Origin: Saturnia japonica | Taxonomy: Eukaryota; Arthropoda; Insecta; Lepidoptera; Saturniidae | NCBI GenBank assembly: GCA_033032175.1 | Contig: CM065321.1 | Location: 1,448,501 to 1,512,500 of the forward strand | Direction: 5' to 3' | DNA: 64,000 nt | Part shown: in pieces, positions 11,655 through 24,200 of the stretch | Position numbering within the stretch: the first letter of the stretch is position 1 | How the letters are laid out: each line of letters opens with the position of its first letter | Translations under genes and position numbers: made by a program | Notes under the pieces: generated by a model | The model's input: only the letters and a program-made list of their open reading frames with translations | Database searches by the model: none | What the model was told of the DNA's origin: nothing

Positions 11655-14600
11655 GTAAGTCTATTACTACAATAAATTTGGGCTCAGGTTTAGAATCGCG
11701 CTTAAAATTTTAAACTAAATCTCCTTAATTGAGGGTGGTAAGGAGCTGCCCCACACTGTTTTCCCTCGCCGGAGAACCGTAGTTTTTTTTTAAATTTAAT
11801 AAAAGATTAACATATCAGTATGGTGGAATTTTGGCTTGTAAACATTGTTTAGCTATCAATGAATAAATGGTGACCAACCTGGACTGGTACTCGCCGGCAG
11901 CTGCCGCGGCGCGCTCGCTAGGCTCGTGCGTTTTGTTCTAAAACTAACTTAACGGCTCGGATTCTTGACCAAGTTCAGGTACATTATAAATAATCATGAA
12001 AGCAGTCAGTGTCAAGTAAGAGAAGCCATGGTCATACAGTATAACAATCCATTCGTCCAAATACGTAGCCAAGTCGTAAAAAATTGATGTCTAAAAGCGT
12101 AGAGTTGTCGAAATAATAGAAAAATCCCTAAAAGAGCACATTCACTAATACAAACAAGCAATGGAATGACCGTAAAATAATGCATCAACTAAATAAAGTA
12201 GCAATTATGTTTCATTTCACATATTTTGACAGCTGTAGCATAGAAGAGACTAAGAAACATAACCAAAGTAATAATAATTCCATTCCATTATACACATTTA
12301 CAAGTCTTTATGTAAAATTTTATGGAATTTTTAAAAAATAATTTAAAATACAGTGTAAACTCTTTATAACGTTATCCTTTATAACGATAAACTCCCTATA
12401 ACGTTGAAGAGAGCCTAACTTGGTTGGTTTGCATTAAAACCCACATATTGAAACACTCTTTATAGCGATACGCCATTCTCTATTACGAAAAAATGTGTAG
12501 GAAGACGATTCCACCACATATCTAGATATGAATAGAATACATAAAATAAAACAAAACAAGTACTGGCATAGCAAAAAACATCAGACAAAGTTATCAGACT
12601 ATATGTGTAAACAATAATTTATAAGCATTTATTATCAAAGACATACATATTAAAAATTCTTGTTGATTTGGTTGTTTTTTTGTTCACTCCTTATAACGAT
12701 AACTCTCTATAACGACAAAAAATGCTCAGTCCCTTGAGTTTCGTTATAAAGAGTTTACACTGTATCTACATTCATTTCCGGTGGCGAAATTTGTATGGGG
12801 AGGTTTGAGATGGACCCCCTTGACCTCACCTCCCTGAACTCTCAGAACCTTTAAATTCAAGCGACTTGGTTTAAGATCTAACCCACAATCGCTACCATCA
12901 AGTTCAGACTCCAAATTTTTATTACAGTTGTATTAAAAGTTTATTACTTGGTAAAAGTTGACAGCTCAGACATAGTTTTCACCACTGCCTGCTTATTTAC
13001 AGTGTCCCCAAAAAATATATTCCAACATTTAATGTATTTATTCTTGTCTCTCTAGCTTCAAAAGATACAGGCTGATAGCTCATTCAAAAAATGGTCTCAC
13101 TTCCCTATCTCACTCTAACACAAAGCATATACTATGTTATTTCTTTTTTGAGTTGCCATTCTCTATAATTGTATAATCTATGGGAAGAACATAATACATG
13201 AGAAGTCAAAACTAGTTACTAATATGATATATATTTATTTAAAAAAATATTCACACATTTACAGGCAAAAAGGGATTGATAAAATATATAAAATGGAACC
13301 CCAACTTGGTGCAACTGCAAATAAAAATAAAGTCTACTTTATTCCATCTTGTGTACATAAATACAAATGTGTTCTTGATCAAATTTCTTCATTCATCAGC
13401 CAAGACTCAACATTAGCAGACTCAAATTGTTTTCACATCATTGTTGTTCCAAAAGTACTGAATTCATATGATTCTATTCTCGAAAGTCGTGGGTTGTATG
13501 GAATAGTTAAACTTCATACATTTACATGGGAGTTGATGGCTTTGGATGATCAACTATTAAGTGCAGAATTACCATTTCTATTTAAGCAATTATTTGTAGA
13601 ACGAAATCATTCATTGCTATCAAGCATTTCTATGACATTATGGAGTTTATTCCATGTAACTGGGACACCTAAAGCTTTGTTTTCAGTAGGAAAACTATCA
13701 GCAAGTGTTCTAGATATGCTAGAAATCTACAATGAGACATATACAAGAGATTTTATTGATACATCTGGATCAAAAGACATAGGAGCATTGGTCATCATCG
13801 ACCGTAGTGAAGACTATGCATCAAGCATGTTAACACCAGCTACATACAGTGGCTTATTAAGTGAAATATTTAATATAAATTGTGGAGAACTAGATCTGAA
13901 TGTGAAAGACACAAAAGTTAAGAAAGGAACATTGAATTTATTGCAGGAAGGTAATACATCTGATAAGAATGCAACAATGACATTAGATAGCTCTATAGAC
14001 AGCCTGTATGGAGAGATAAAACACAGGCATTTTTCTGAAGTCCTTAGTGTTTTGAGTTCAAAAGCAAAACTGTTAAAAAACGAAGATATAAAAGGATTAG
14101 GTATACAAGAAATTAAACATTTTGTAGCAACAAAACTGCAACAAGTAGCATTATTCAAACAAAATCTAGTCAACCATGTACTGGCATGTGAAACAATTAT
14201 TTCAGAAATGAGCAACAAATTTGAGAATCTCAAATGGACTGAAACTGAAATGTTGAACAATCATAACAAGAAGTCTAACTTTACTTTTGTTGATGAAAAC
14301 TTTGGCACTGATATCCACATGTACAACAGCCTTCGTTTGATGTGCTTACTGAGTTTAACCCAGGGTCTGTCTTATGACGAGTATAACATGCTAGTTGATA
14401 AGTACTTATTAGCATTTGGATATAAGTATTTATATGTGTTTAATAATTTGATTAATGTTGGATTATTGGTACAACCCTCCAGCCCAAAGTTGGGTTTGAA
14501 TATTACAAATTTGGGCAATTTGAGTGACAGGCTACCTAAATGGCAAAATGAATTCCAAATGACTGCAAATAAATTAAAACAGCTACCATCACAGCCTGAG

Positions 14601-15056
14601 AAAATTGGAAAATCATCCCCTGGCTATGTTTTTAATGGAGGTTATGTACCTCTGATAGCAGTACTCTGCAATGCGATTTTAACATCAGAAACACTTGCAG
14701 AAGTCCTTACAAGATTGTCAGCAGTTACCAATTTAAAAATTGGTGGAATTATAAATGAGAAATTAAAAGATGGCATGGAAACATTGAATGAAAAACTATC
14801 AAATTTAAAACTGCAGACGGACTTAGATTTTGGTTGTAAAGATACAAAATTGTTAACCAAGTTGTTAAAAGCTGATGCAAATTGTGGGAACCTGTTTCCT
14901 TTGAAGCCAAAATGCGTTTTGGTTTACATGATCGGTGGGGTGAATTATGCCGAAGTAGCAGCATGTGAAGTCATTCAAACCAATACTGGAAGCAAAATTT
15001 ATATTGCTAGCGATTGTATTGCAAGTGGTAGTGATTTAATCGCGGCGAATACTTGA
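11497..15056 (+). CDS. Vps33B: Vps33B: Sec1/Munc18-family vesicle-tethering protein
   Basis: An SM-family protein that binds SNAREs and, with a VIPAS39/SPE-39-type partner, acts in late endosome/lysosome and recycling traffic. Two exons, 11497-11654 and 13265-15056, are joined in phase (CG|G = Arg) to give about 649 aa; human VPS33B is 617. Exon 1 has KDLIIDRTLIKPLERICGLSWL, matching the start of the Sec1 domain. Exon 2 has HSLLSSIS..., the LVIIDRSEDY motif (family: hhDRxxDhxT), and SLRLMCLLSLTQG. The C terminus has GYVFNGGYVPLIAVL and VYMIGGVNYAEVAA, both strongly conserved in Vps33 proteins. It resembles Vps33B more than Vps33A over these blocks. The ATG sits in CACCATGG, a good Kozak context. 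It is convergent with Vps34. Confidence 0.92.
12351..12762. mobile_element. Tigger/pogo-type MITE in Vps33B intron 1
   Basis: The 412-bp element has perfect 21-bp terminal inverted repeats starting CAGTGTAAACTCTTTATAAC, flanked by TA on both sides (12349-12350 and 12763-12764). TATAACG motifs recur several times inside. CAGT termini, TA duplication and short length mark a non-autonomous pogo/Tigger derivative. No ORF. Confidence 0.9.
13265..15056 (+). CDS. Vps33B: Vps33B exon 2 (residues 53-649)
   Basis: The acceptor is CATTTACAG|G. The frame restores RQKGIDKIYKME, aligned with the family's Q-E-V-DKLYK region. The TGA is at 15054-15056. A single large exon holds over 90% of the Sec1 domain without interruption. 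Confidence 0.92.
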
Positions 15057-15101
15057 ACGTCAAGAAACTGACATGAATGATAATAATGTCAAATTATATG
15101 A

Positions 15102-15107
15102 AATAAA
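15102..15107 (+). terminator. Vps33B poly(A) signal 1
   Basis: Canonical AATAAA 46 bp after the Vps33B stop codon, in the first copy of the tandem duplication. Confidence 0.55.
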
Positions 15108-15180
15108 GTAATTTCATCACAGCAAATATGTTAACAAAGACATAAATGGTAATAATGTCTAACACTGTCAAATTGTACAT

Positions 15181-15186
15181 AATAAA
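15181..15186 (+). terminator. Vps33B poly(A) signal 2
   Basis: A second AATAAA about 125 bp after the stop, in the second copy of the duplication. Either could be used. Confidence 0.5.
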
Positions 15187-15212
15187 GTGCTTTAATCATG
15201 ACAAATACTTGA

Positions 15213-15899
15213 AATGTCAAGAAACTAACATACTGGCCATAAAATCTAAGACTGTAAAATTGTATTGTATGTGTCTATGTAATGTTCTGGACTACTTATG
15301 AATGGTGTACCACAGATATAAGACGCGAATATATATATTTTTTTTTTTTTTACAAAAAAGAATTGTGTGTATGTCATCATATATTATATTACTTCTATTA
15401 TTTATAGCAAGGCATTTTATATATGTAAACCAAGCGTCTTCAAACCTGTGGTTATGTTCCCCCAATTAAAAAAATTAAAGACTATATGATAAAAATATAT
15501 TTTATTGATTCTTCCAATACATAATTAATACCTATTTTATCACAGTACAATATTACATTATAATTTTTTAAATACCTATGTACCTTAAATTTTTTTTCAT
15601 CGTCAACATGGTTTTTGAAGCCTTTCTGATGTGATTTTGATACCCAAGCATGTAATGAACATGATGAAATAGTGACAGAAAGATTGAAAAGCTCCAGTGT
15701 CTACCAGATATCGTTCAGTGACCACCATTACACATCACATCAGTGACATAGACATAAGGACATAAGAGATAGTGACTTGATTTACTTTTTAGTGAGAATG
15801 TATCAAAAGCCTGTTGTAATAAAATATTAATTCAGTGAGTTCCAACTTGTCTATTTAATTAGCTTGCTTTTAACACTTCAGAAATATCTAAAATCAGAA
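15213..15899. other. Intergenic DNA between Vps33B and LINE fossil
   Basis: AT-rich with short homopolymers; no ORF or repeat family recognised. Confidence 0.5.
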
Positions 15900-17350
15900 A
15901 ATTTTGGTGAGTCATTGCAGAGATATATACCTATGCTCTCTCAGCATTAGCCGAAGAGCAATCTGAATCCCTTCATGTTTTTTGGAGCATAAACTTTGAC
16001 GATTCCATTGAAGTATTGTGATTGGGTCCATGTTGGTTATCAAGAGAGGATAAGGAGGAAGAGGTAACATTGAATGTAGAGGATGATTGTTGTTCTTTTT
16101 GTAGCTCTGATACCGGAGGAGAGGGAGGTGTAAGATTCTGCAGAGCACATCCATTAGGCAAAGTTGACCATATAATAATATCTCTTGTCATATAACATTC
16201 AATGTAGAGGATGATTGTTGTTCTTTTTGTAGCTCTGATACCGGAGGAGAGGGAGGTGTAAGATTCTGCAGAGCACATCCATTAGGCAAAGTTGACCATA
16301 TAATAACATCTCTTGTCATATGTCTTGCCTAATGGAGGCCTCAGGCGAGGGCGAGAGTAGGTGGTTTTTTCAAGTTAAGAAAGGGGATTAGAATTTGGAC
16401 TGGGATTATTTTTATTCGAAGGAGCAGAATGGCATTGGAAAACTAGGAAAGGAGAATATTGAATGACATCCATAAACAATATGGAAACTGAATGAAACTG
16501 CTGAGCTGCTTACTTCTCCATAAGAAATTCCATTCAATACCATGACTTTTTTAATGTTTAGTTGCCTGTCATGTTGCAAGCAGCCTTCGCTAGTAGCCAA
16601 ATGATGACCAGAACGATACAGGCAGGTGGATCTATCTACAGTGACCTCACATGAATTACCCTAATAGAGTTGAGAGCACTTAAAGGATTGGGTCTTTGAT
16701 CGAAATTGAGCTTTTACATGACCATATCAGCAGCAGACCATTCATTGAATTGTAGGAAATTGGTATATATCGACTGAAAGGGAAGTATGGAAGGAGAATA
16801 TTCTTTCTGGGAGTGTTTGACCTCTAAAAGTAAGGACTGCTTTCGGAGTCAGTACTCAATCAACCTTACCCTCAGGCATTGCCTTTCTACTTAATCTCTG
16901 AGCTTTAAGTACAATTCTACAATGACTGGGTACAAGAATTTCAACAAATTCATCCATTGATATGTCCACTGGCACATTACGGACCAGACCCATTCTTCTA
17001 ACATTGAAAATTGGGATAGTACCAATACGCTTATTTTGGGCAAGGATATCATTGCCTAAAAAAATCTTGGCATCCTCCACTAAAGAAAACTCAATGGAAA
17101 TTTTGTTTCTACCAATTCTCTTTACACCATCACGACAGATGTTTTAATGCCATTTTTAAAAATTAATTGACCAAATATAATTAGTGTGGTCGGCTTCAGA
17201 GCGCGAGATATGGACATTGTCAGATTTACAGTAGGTATTAATGCCTATTAGTATACTGGGATGGTATAATCTTTGGATCGAGGCAGAGCTCATTTCGAAG
17301 TCAGTAATAGCTTTTTTTCTACTTGGAACTTCATTATCTAGTCCCAAACG
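15900..17350 (-). mobile_element. Decayed jockey-type LINE: ORF1 (gag) and the first codons of ORF2
   Basis: Reading the minus strand from about 17150, the ORF1 segment has FNVRRMGLVRNVPVD and IVLKAQRLSRKAM, the RNA-binding region upstream of the knuckles. Stop-riddled remnants of CCHC knuckles follow (YGHVKAQFRSK..., HHLATSEGC) and then RQLNIKKVM...ISYGE. At about 16035-15915 the ORF2 start NMDPITILQWNRQSLCSKK is recognisable as the endonuclease beginning (family: I.QWN..S). The rest of ORF2 is missing. Several stops make it a fossil. Confidence 0.75.
16065..16320. repeat. Tandem duplication, 2 x 128 bp
   Basis: Two nearly identical adjacent copies (16065-16192 and 16193-16320), each beginning TAACATT-AATGTAGAGG and ending CTCTTGTCATA. 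They duplicate the ORF1/ORF2 junction area of the LINE fossil. Near identity implies the duplication is much younger than the fossil. Confidence 0.85.
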
Positions 17351-17611
17351 ACGCTTTCCCTATAAAATGAGTGTTGAGCAAGTGGCCGGAATATCAGGAG
17401 GGTCGGAATATTCCGTTTTCATTACGAAGAGTTTTGTTAGAAGGGACAGGAGTGTTATTTGGCCGCTAAGAGGAAGGAGCAAATTGCTGCTCTTTATTGT
17501 CAATAGAGACGTGCAGTTATTAATAAAATTTATCGTTTCGGGTGCATTACTGTTTACCCTTGCTCGTTACATTGTACTCAGTTTACGCCATTTGTTGTAT
17601 ATTTTATCGAT

Positions 17612-17684
17612 ATGGCCGAACGTCACTAGGTATTGTAATGTGTCAAAACGGCCATCATGGCGTACCGGTATTATAGTTACTTAA
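17612..17684. mobile_element. Single end of a MITE of the 25.2-kb family
   Basis: ACGTCACTA-GTATTGTAATGTGTCAAAACGGCC...GTACCGGTATTATAGTTAC is the inverse of the left end of the MITE at 25221. The opposite end was not found nearby, so it is probably truncated. Confidence 0.55.
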
Positions 17685-17819
17685 AAACAAAAATAATAAA
17701 ATCTAGAATGTTCCACTGTAATCTATATATTGTAGCACGTAATTAAAAACCAAATACGCAAGAAAAGACCTAACAAACACTTTTGCCTGCTATTTACAGT
17801 ATTGTAATACTCAAATCTG

Positions 17820-17825
17820 TTTATT
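17820..17825 (-). terminator. Candidate Vps34 poly(A) signal
   Basis: AATAAA on the minus strand about 280 bp after the Vps34 stop codon. It is the first canonical signal I noticed in that direction. Confidence 0.4.
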
Positions 17826-18103
17826 ATTCTTGGTTTCAATATGTTAAACAACAAGATTTAAGTTTGAGACAGTTAATAAACTGAACAGTTGGCAATTGGA
17901 AACTGAATGTGGGTTATAATTGTCTTCTAACCTTTGCCATGATTTGCTGAATATACATCTTCCACTGGTTGCCATAGTTCTTGAATTGTGACAAACATAC
18001 CATCAAGCACACTGCACACATTAAACTTGGAACGTGGTTCAAGAATAGGCACCTCACAGCTGATTAGGGGAACGCTCCAGGTTGTTTATGATGGTGCCAT
18101 TAC

Positions 18104-18227
18104 TCATTTCCTCCAGTACTGTGCAAATTTGTGGAACTGTTCGACTAACACCGCCATCACAGCCGTCACCGATATATCTAGAAGGTTCTGGAGGTAGTGG
18201 ACTGCCTCTTCATCATTTAGATCCAGT
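18104..18227 (-). CDS. Vps34: Vps34 exon 18 and stop
   Basis: Acceptor TTACAG|A, TGA at 18104-18106. [13 protein letters not shown], then the amphipathic C-terminal helix ending FAQYWRK needed for membrane-bound activity. Confidence 0.96.
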
Positions 18228-21200
18228 CTGTAATAAAAAGTTTAGTATTGGAATACAATGATAACGTATCGTTTTCTTTTTGCATTCCATCTGGTGATAA
18301 GTAGACTACTTTAACGACAGACACTACTGATAAAGGATTAAAAAAAAAAAACATTGTTGGCAAGCGAGTGTACGGCCCGCCTGATGGTAATTGGCTACCA
18401 TAGCCCATGGACACTTGTAATAACATAGGTATCACTAACATGTCGCTGACCTTGAACTTCCCTAGCCCAACATGTTCTGGACATAACATAACATATCATC
18501 ACGCCTGTATCTCCGAAGGGTTAGGCACAGGTGTACTAATGTACACCCACATTTAGGTCCCATGTAATAGGGGGCGAGAATATTGCCATAAACGGGGCAC
18601 AAATGCCTAATTCCGAGCTGCTACTGAGAATTTCATAGATAAACCCAATAACACTTTGTTCGACCTGGGAATCGAACTAGGCTAATGAACACTTGCTTAT
18701 TTGGCTGCTATCTTCTTTGGGGTGGAGTTATTCCACCAGGCTGACTTCCCCAAGTAGAAAGAAATTTCTCTGTGGCCTACCTCTCTTAGGTATCTCGATA
18801 TTTTTATTCTAAATATATAGGTTAGTGTTTTTGTTTAAATAAAGTAACACGGGGAAAATGAGAAGCGGGACAGCCTCCGAGTTGTGGATTTTCTGCTTGA
18901 GAATAGTAGCTAGATAGCCAAGGGTCCTACCACAGTACTATATAGTTTTACCATGATGTGTTCCTTCATTGAAAGCTCGGGTTTGATCAGCAATCATCAC
19001 ATCATGAAGAGCTATATACCTAACATGAGCCACTGAGCAGAACGCTTGTATCCTATGTTATGTACAGATATATTGGTTTGGTTATTTCACGATTTTAATA
19101 CAAGCTAAATTATTAAAAAGAAAACAATAAACCAGACCGCAACAAAAACACTTGACCAATAAAAAAAACCTTTCTCTTTTTGCAAAATGCAAACACCTCG
19201 ACACCTCGTATGCTAAAATACTTCAAGCCCTTTAGGCTACAGAGTGTGCCAAAGAAATAGACATACAATACATACATATGCTCCAAAAACAACCTGTCTT
19301 TTTTGCAGTCAGGTTTAAATACGGCATACCTGAACTTATCGTGGACTTTCTTGACCGCCTTGTCAGGCTCGAGCGCGATGTCCGGGACAGAGGCGTCCAC
19401 CATCAGCGAGAACAGGTTCAACATGAGATTCGCATGTCTGGATAAAAACGTAAATCATAAATGTGTCTGTAGTAAGGATGTAACTATGTAACTGATGTCG
19501 AAAGTTTAGTAACAAATAAAATAAATATTAAAGTATCTAAGCTCCTATATAAATGACACGCATAATTTTACCCGAATGGAGGAGACTAAATTTTTTTTGG
19601 TGATTGTGTGTGTCTCTACTATGCGCAAAACTGACCATAATCTTTTTTACTGATAACTAGATACGTATTTTATATTGAATTTCAAAATTAATTTCTGCTA
19701 AATTAATTAAATAAATAATAAAATTATAAATAAATTGAATTATAATTATAAATAGTTAAATTAATCTGCTTTTATCATCAGAAATTACTGTATAAAATAC
19801 GTCCTTTCTTGAGCAAAGAAGTCGGGTTAACTCTTTGTGAACCTTTAATTGTCCTCCGGCTTAGTTATTGTGATGTTGTGTATGGACCTTGCTTGCTTAA
19901 AAGAACGGAGAAACTAATCCGACGCATTCAGAATGCCTGTGCACGTTTCTGTTTAGATGTTCCATCACATTCACATGTTACTCCTTATTTAAATTCGTCT
20001 AATTTGTTAAAAATGAAGGCGCGTAGGAGGCTGCATCTTGGAATACACTTAGTAAAGACGGCAATGTCGCCGCTAACTCCACGTTATATCGTTGCTACGC
20101 GCGCTATCCGAAATGTTAGATATCGATTGATAAATAATCGGTATCATTACATCCCTAGTCTATACTCTAAAGGTTTCTTATGAACTTTTACTTAATGATT
20201 TTATATTATAGCTCGGAGTGACGGAACATGGTCTGATGGTACTTTTGGTTGTTGTTGACTGTTGATACACAATCCAAAAACAACGGCGACCACCGAAATA
20301 TCGGTAATCCATCAACAGTCGACGCTGTTATGCAATTCTACAACTGATCCTGAAACACTGCAAACCAAAAGAGAGTCATTTTAACTGTGTTTATGGTGAA
20401 GCTATCACCTTCATGTTGACAATCTGTTGCCAAGTATCTATAGGTGTGTTCCAGCAGCTGCACTTGAGAGCCAGTTCCTCCGCTAGGCTTGGCGTGTTAC
20501 CATCTTGGGCCACATTGTCATTTAATATCAGCTCAAATTGTAGCCAAACGATAAAAAAACTGACCTCCTTAAGTGCAGGAAGGCGGTGTAGCACAGCTTC
20601 TTAAACTGGTGGTAGTGCTCAGAGTGGACTCCTCCCATCGCTTCCACCATCTCTTTGCTGAGCTTCATTGGAGGCGGGAGGGGCTTCGGGTCTCTGCCCA
20701 GGATGTACCCGAAGTCAATGTGGAACAGAGCACCGGCGCGGGTCAGCAGCAAGTTATCCAAATGCCGGTCTCCCACACCTAATAGTTATATAGTCTGTGC
20801 TAACATCGTGATGATATACATTCTGTTTATCGATTTTTATTATGGATGGGCCGAAGTTTAGTAAACATTTGGTTTGGCAGCTTAAGTTCGGTTCGTTTTT
20901 GTTGTATTTAACCGAAGTTCAAATTGCATGACGTATCCATAGAACGTAAATTGTTACGTCGTGCAAGTTTCGACATAATCTAAAGATATGAATTTCGACT
21001 ATAAATTATTATTTAAAAAAATTATCACACATAAAGAAACATTTTAAACGATTTCTCTATAATATCTATGGGAGTTTCAACCCGATACCTAAGACTGTTA
21101 ATAGTAAAAAGTTGCAAGTAGGCTTAGCAATAGGGTTCCTTCTTTATGAATGGGACCCTAAAAAACTAAAACAAAAATATATCGATATCTTTCCACATCC

Positions 21201-24200
21201 CTATTGATACTTACCTAACAAATAAGTGATGACGCAGTAGCCAGCACAACTCCTTATGTAAGTGTCCATAGTTTCTGGTTTGATGCCGTAGGGTGCGCCC
21301 TCGCAGGGGTTGTGCTTCCTGAAGAAGTTCTGTATACTGCCCTCGGTCGCCAGCGCTTCGGCGACCGTCACCGACTCGATGAACTGGAGGAAGCCGTGCT
21401 TCGAACTGGTCGCTAACACCTTCAATAAATTAATCCTAGTCAATTTACAATACTAACTGAACTGTATAAATAATTCAATCTAACAGAGCTGTCATTTTAG
21501 TTAAGCATATTATTGATAGATGGCGCCTTGAATATATTTTCATTGGCAACAACAGATGGCTTTCCTAATGGAAAAGATTCTTTAGAGATTTCTTTCTATT
21601 CGGAGCACCCCAACTGGTCAAAATACTTCCACCTTACAGAATACCACAGCCTAATAACTTGGTGTTGTATTTTGGGGTTAGTAGAACCCTACTCCATAGC
21701 TCCTCGAAGAAGCTTCCTTCCTAGGGGAAGGGGCAACAGGCTAGTGTTCATGTATAAAAAAGCACCTTGTATGGAGTGAGCTTCAAATCCAAGTTTTCAC
21801 GTCTCAGCAACTTATCCATTAGCGTTATCATCTGCAATATCAACTGATCCTGTCTAAGATCATCGCCGTGCTTGAATATCGCTTCGTACTCGATACCCTC
21901 CGTGGTGAGGAACGTCAACTTCGACGGCATCAAGGCCGATTTGAAAAGGCTGGCCTTCTTGGCGACGATACCCTTGATCGTCACGTTCGGGTCCAACGGG
22001 AAGGGCATCGGTTCGAAGTTGGTGAAGTTGAACTTGAAAGCATCAGGATCGGCGAGCAACTGCTGGAGCCTCTCGGCCTTCTTGTTCCTGTTGCCGCTCT
22101 CCCTGGCGACCGTCTTCATCAGTTTCACGAGTTTGTCGATGAACACTTGCTGCCTCGCTAGGAAGGAACGCGTGCGCTGATGGTCACTGTTACCTGGTGG
22201 GATTTAAGTACGTTAATGCCAAAACCCATTACAATTTGTAAGTAAAAAAAAAGCGCGTTGCTTACAAAAACAATGCAGGTACCTGGAAAATTCAAGAGCT
22301 ACTGTTCTCATACGTTTTTTTTTTGTTTTGTTACTTTATGAAGACTCTCGAACTATGAACAATGGACAGGCCGACAAGAGGTATAATAAAGTAGCGGTGG
22401 GTAATAGCGGCTTTTTTGGAAAACTATTTGTTTCAACTACCCACTCAAAATTATGATCAAAGTTGCTGATAACAATATTTTAAAATTTTAAAAATGATTC
22501 TAGTGATAGCATAACGCCTCTTTATAAAATTTCATTGAAGCACTAGCATCTCTTCGTTGTCAGGATATTATAGAGGATAGAGGTAAGGGGGCACTCCATA
22601 ATACGGAGGACACGTTGAAAGTGTCCAGCTGTAAATATCAAATTATAATTCAAAATATGGCGCTAGCGTAGCAAGAGGGAATGTGTCTCTTTTTCGTGAT
22701 TTTATAGTTTTACTGTTGCAAAGCTTTAAAAAAATAGTGGGCCTAGTTTGTGGAGTGAAAACTAATCTTTAAAATTCATGCACTTGGTACCGTGGCGCCA
22801 CCCTAATTCGACGCTTTTCGACTGACACTTTTTTATATATAAAGACAATTCGCCTTGTCTCTACCCTCCATAAAGGAAATATGGCAAGGATGAATGGATA
22901 CCTTTGGCGAGACAGTAGCTGAAGGTGCGCATAACGGCGAGGTACATGGAGCGCGCGGGCAGGTCCTTCGAGCCGGTGCCGGCCGAGTCCTCGCACTCGA
23001 TGAGCAGATACCAGTAGAGGTAGTTGGAGAGCGTGTAGTTGGTGCAGGCGCGGGAGATCAGGAACCGCGCCAGGCTGAGCCGCTCCCCGCCCTCGCTGTC
23101 GCCATCCTCTCCGCAGCCGGTCCCAGCTACGTTGTCCTCGCTGATAACCAACCCTCATTACAAAGCCTATCATATATCTACATGTGACTTAACAAGACGC
23201 AAATCCAAAGGTAAGAAGTAGACATAGGTGGAAAATTTGTAAATAATTGGTGCTTCCCTGAACATATATAATTCGTTATAAAAAAATACACAAGCTGATC
23301 ATAATATTACCAACAAACTTTTCGAAACCCACCCTGAAAAGGCAAACAACTATAATTCAACTTACGGATATTCATCGACAGTGTCAGGGTTCGCACCAGT
23401 GACGTCACCGTCTTCGGGCGCTTGCGATCTACGACTGACCACCGATGACGTCATCTCGGCCGAAGTCAACACTGCTGCAATACAAACACATCACTTTTAT
23501 CGATAATATAATTATGAGTTATTCAGTTCCTCCGGTGTGGGCCACAAAGTGTTCATAGTGCTTCTTCTTCGTTCCTTGGCAACTAGTTCGCTTTATTGTA
23601 AAGCGTTACTACAATGTTTTCTAATACTCAGGGTTCAACCTACTCTTGTAACAATAAGAAATTGTTAAAACTGTTCATGGAGTTTTTGTGGCAACTTAAT
23701 ACCTACTCATGTTTCTAGTTATTATTTATTATTCACATCACTCGTGCACTATAACTAATCTGTATCACGCAAAATACCACTAATATTACATCATATAGGG
23801 TCAATTAACGAAGTTTATGAAATATTAATAAAAACAAGAACATGAAGATATGAACATATGAAGATCCCGCGAGAAACTGCAAAATCAACATGTAATTATT
23901 ATTACGATCTGAGTAAAAATAGAAAGAATATAGTATTCTCAAAATATCCAGAAACTAAATAAAGTCCACTAGAAACATCGAGTATGTATTCGTAGGTTTG
24001 AAAGACATAGTTTATACACATATTAATGGATAACTTATCGGTCCGTTTGCGGAATCCAACAAACAATAGCAAGACATTTCTATTGATTTGGATCCTCCTT
24101 TTATTTTGGTATATAAGCGAGCCGTGTTCCAAGCCAGGACAGTTCTGTTTTGGACATCCAAGTTGAAATAACAAGCGATAAATAGGAAGAAATCTGCAAG

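Larger units (their letters stand above)
15071..15212 (+). repeat. Imperfect tandem duplication spanning the Vps33B poly(A) signals
   Basis: Two imperfect copies of about 70 bp, from about 15071 and 15141. Each reads ACAT-AAT-GTAATAATGTC, then CAAATT, AATAAAGT and a TTTCATCA/TTTAATCA end. The block CTTGA-GTCAAGAAACT flanks both sides (15052 and 15207). Confidence 0.65.

Noticed and set aside
17241..17684. 147-codon plus-strand ORF
   Set aside because: Partly antisense to the LINE fossil and partly MITE end; no protein family seen.
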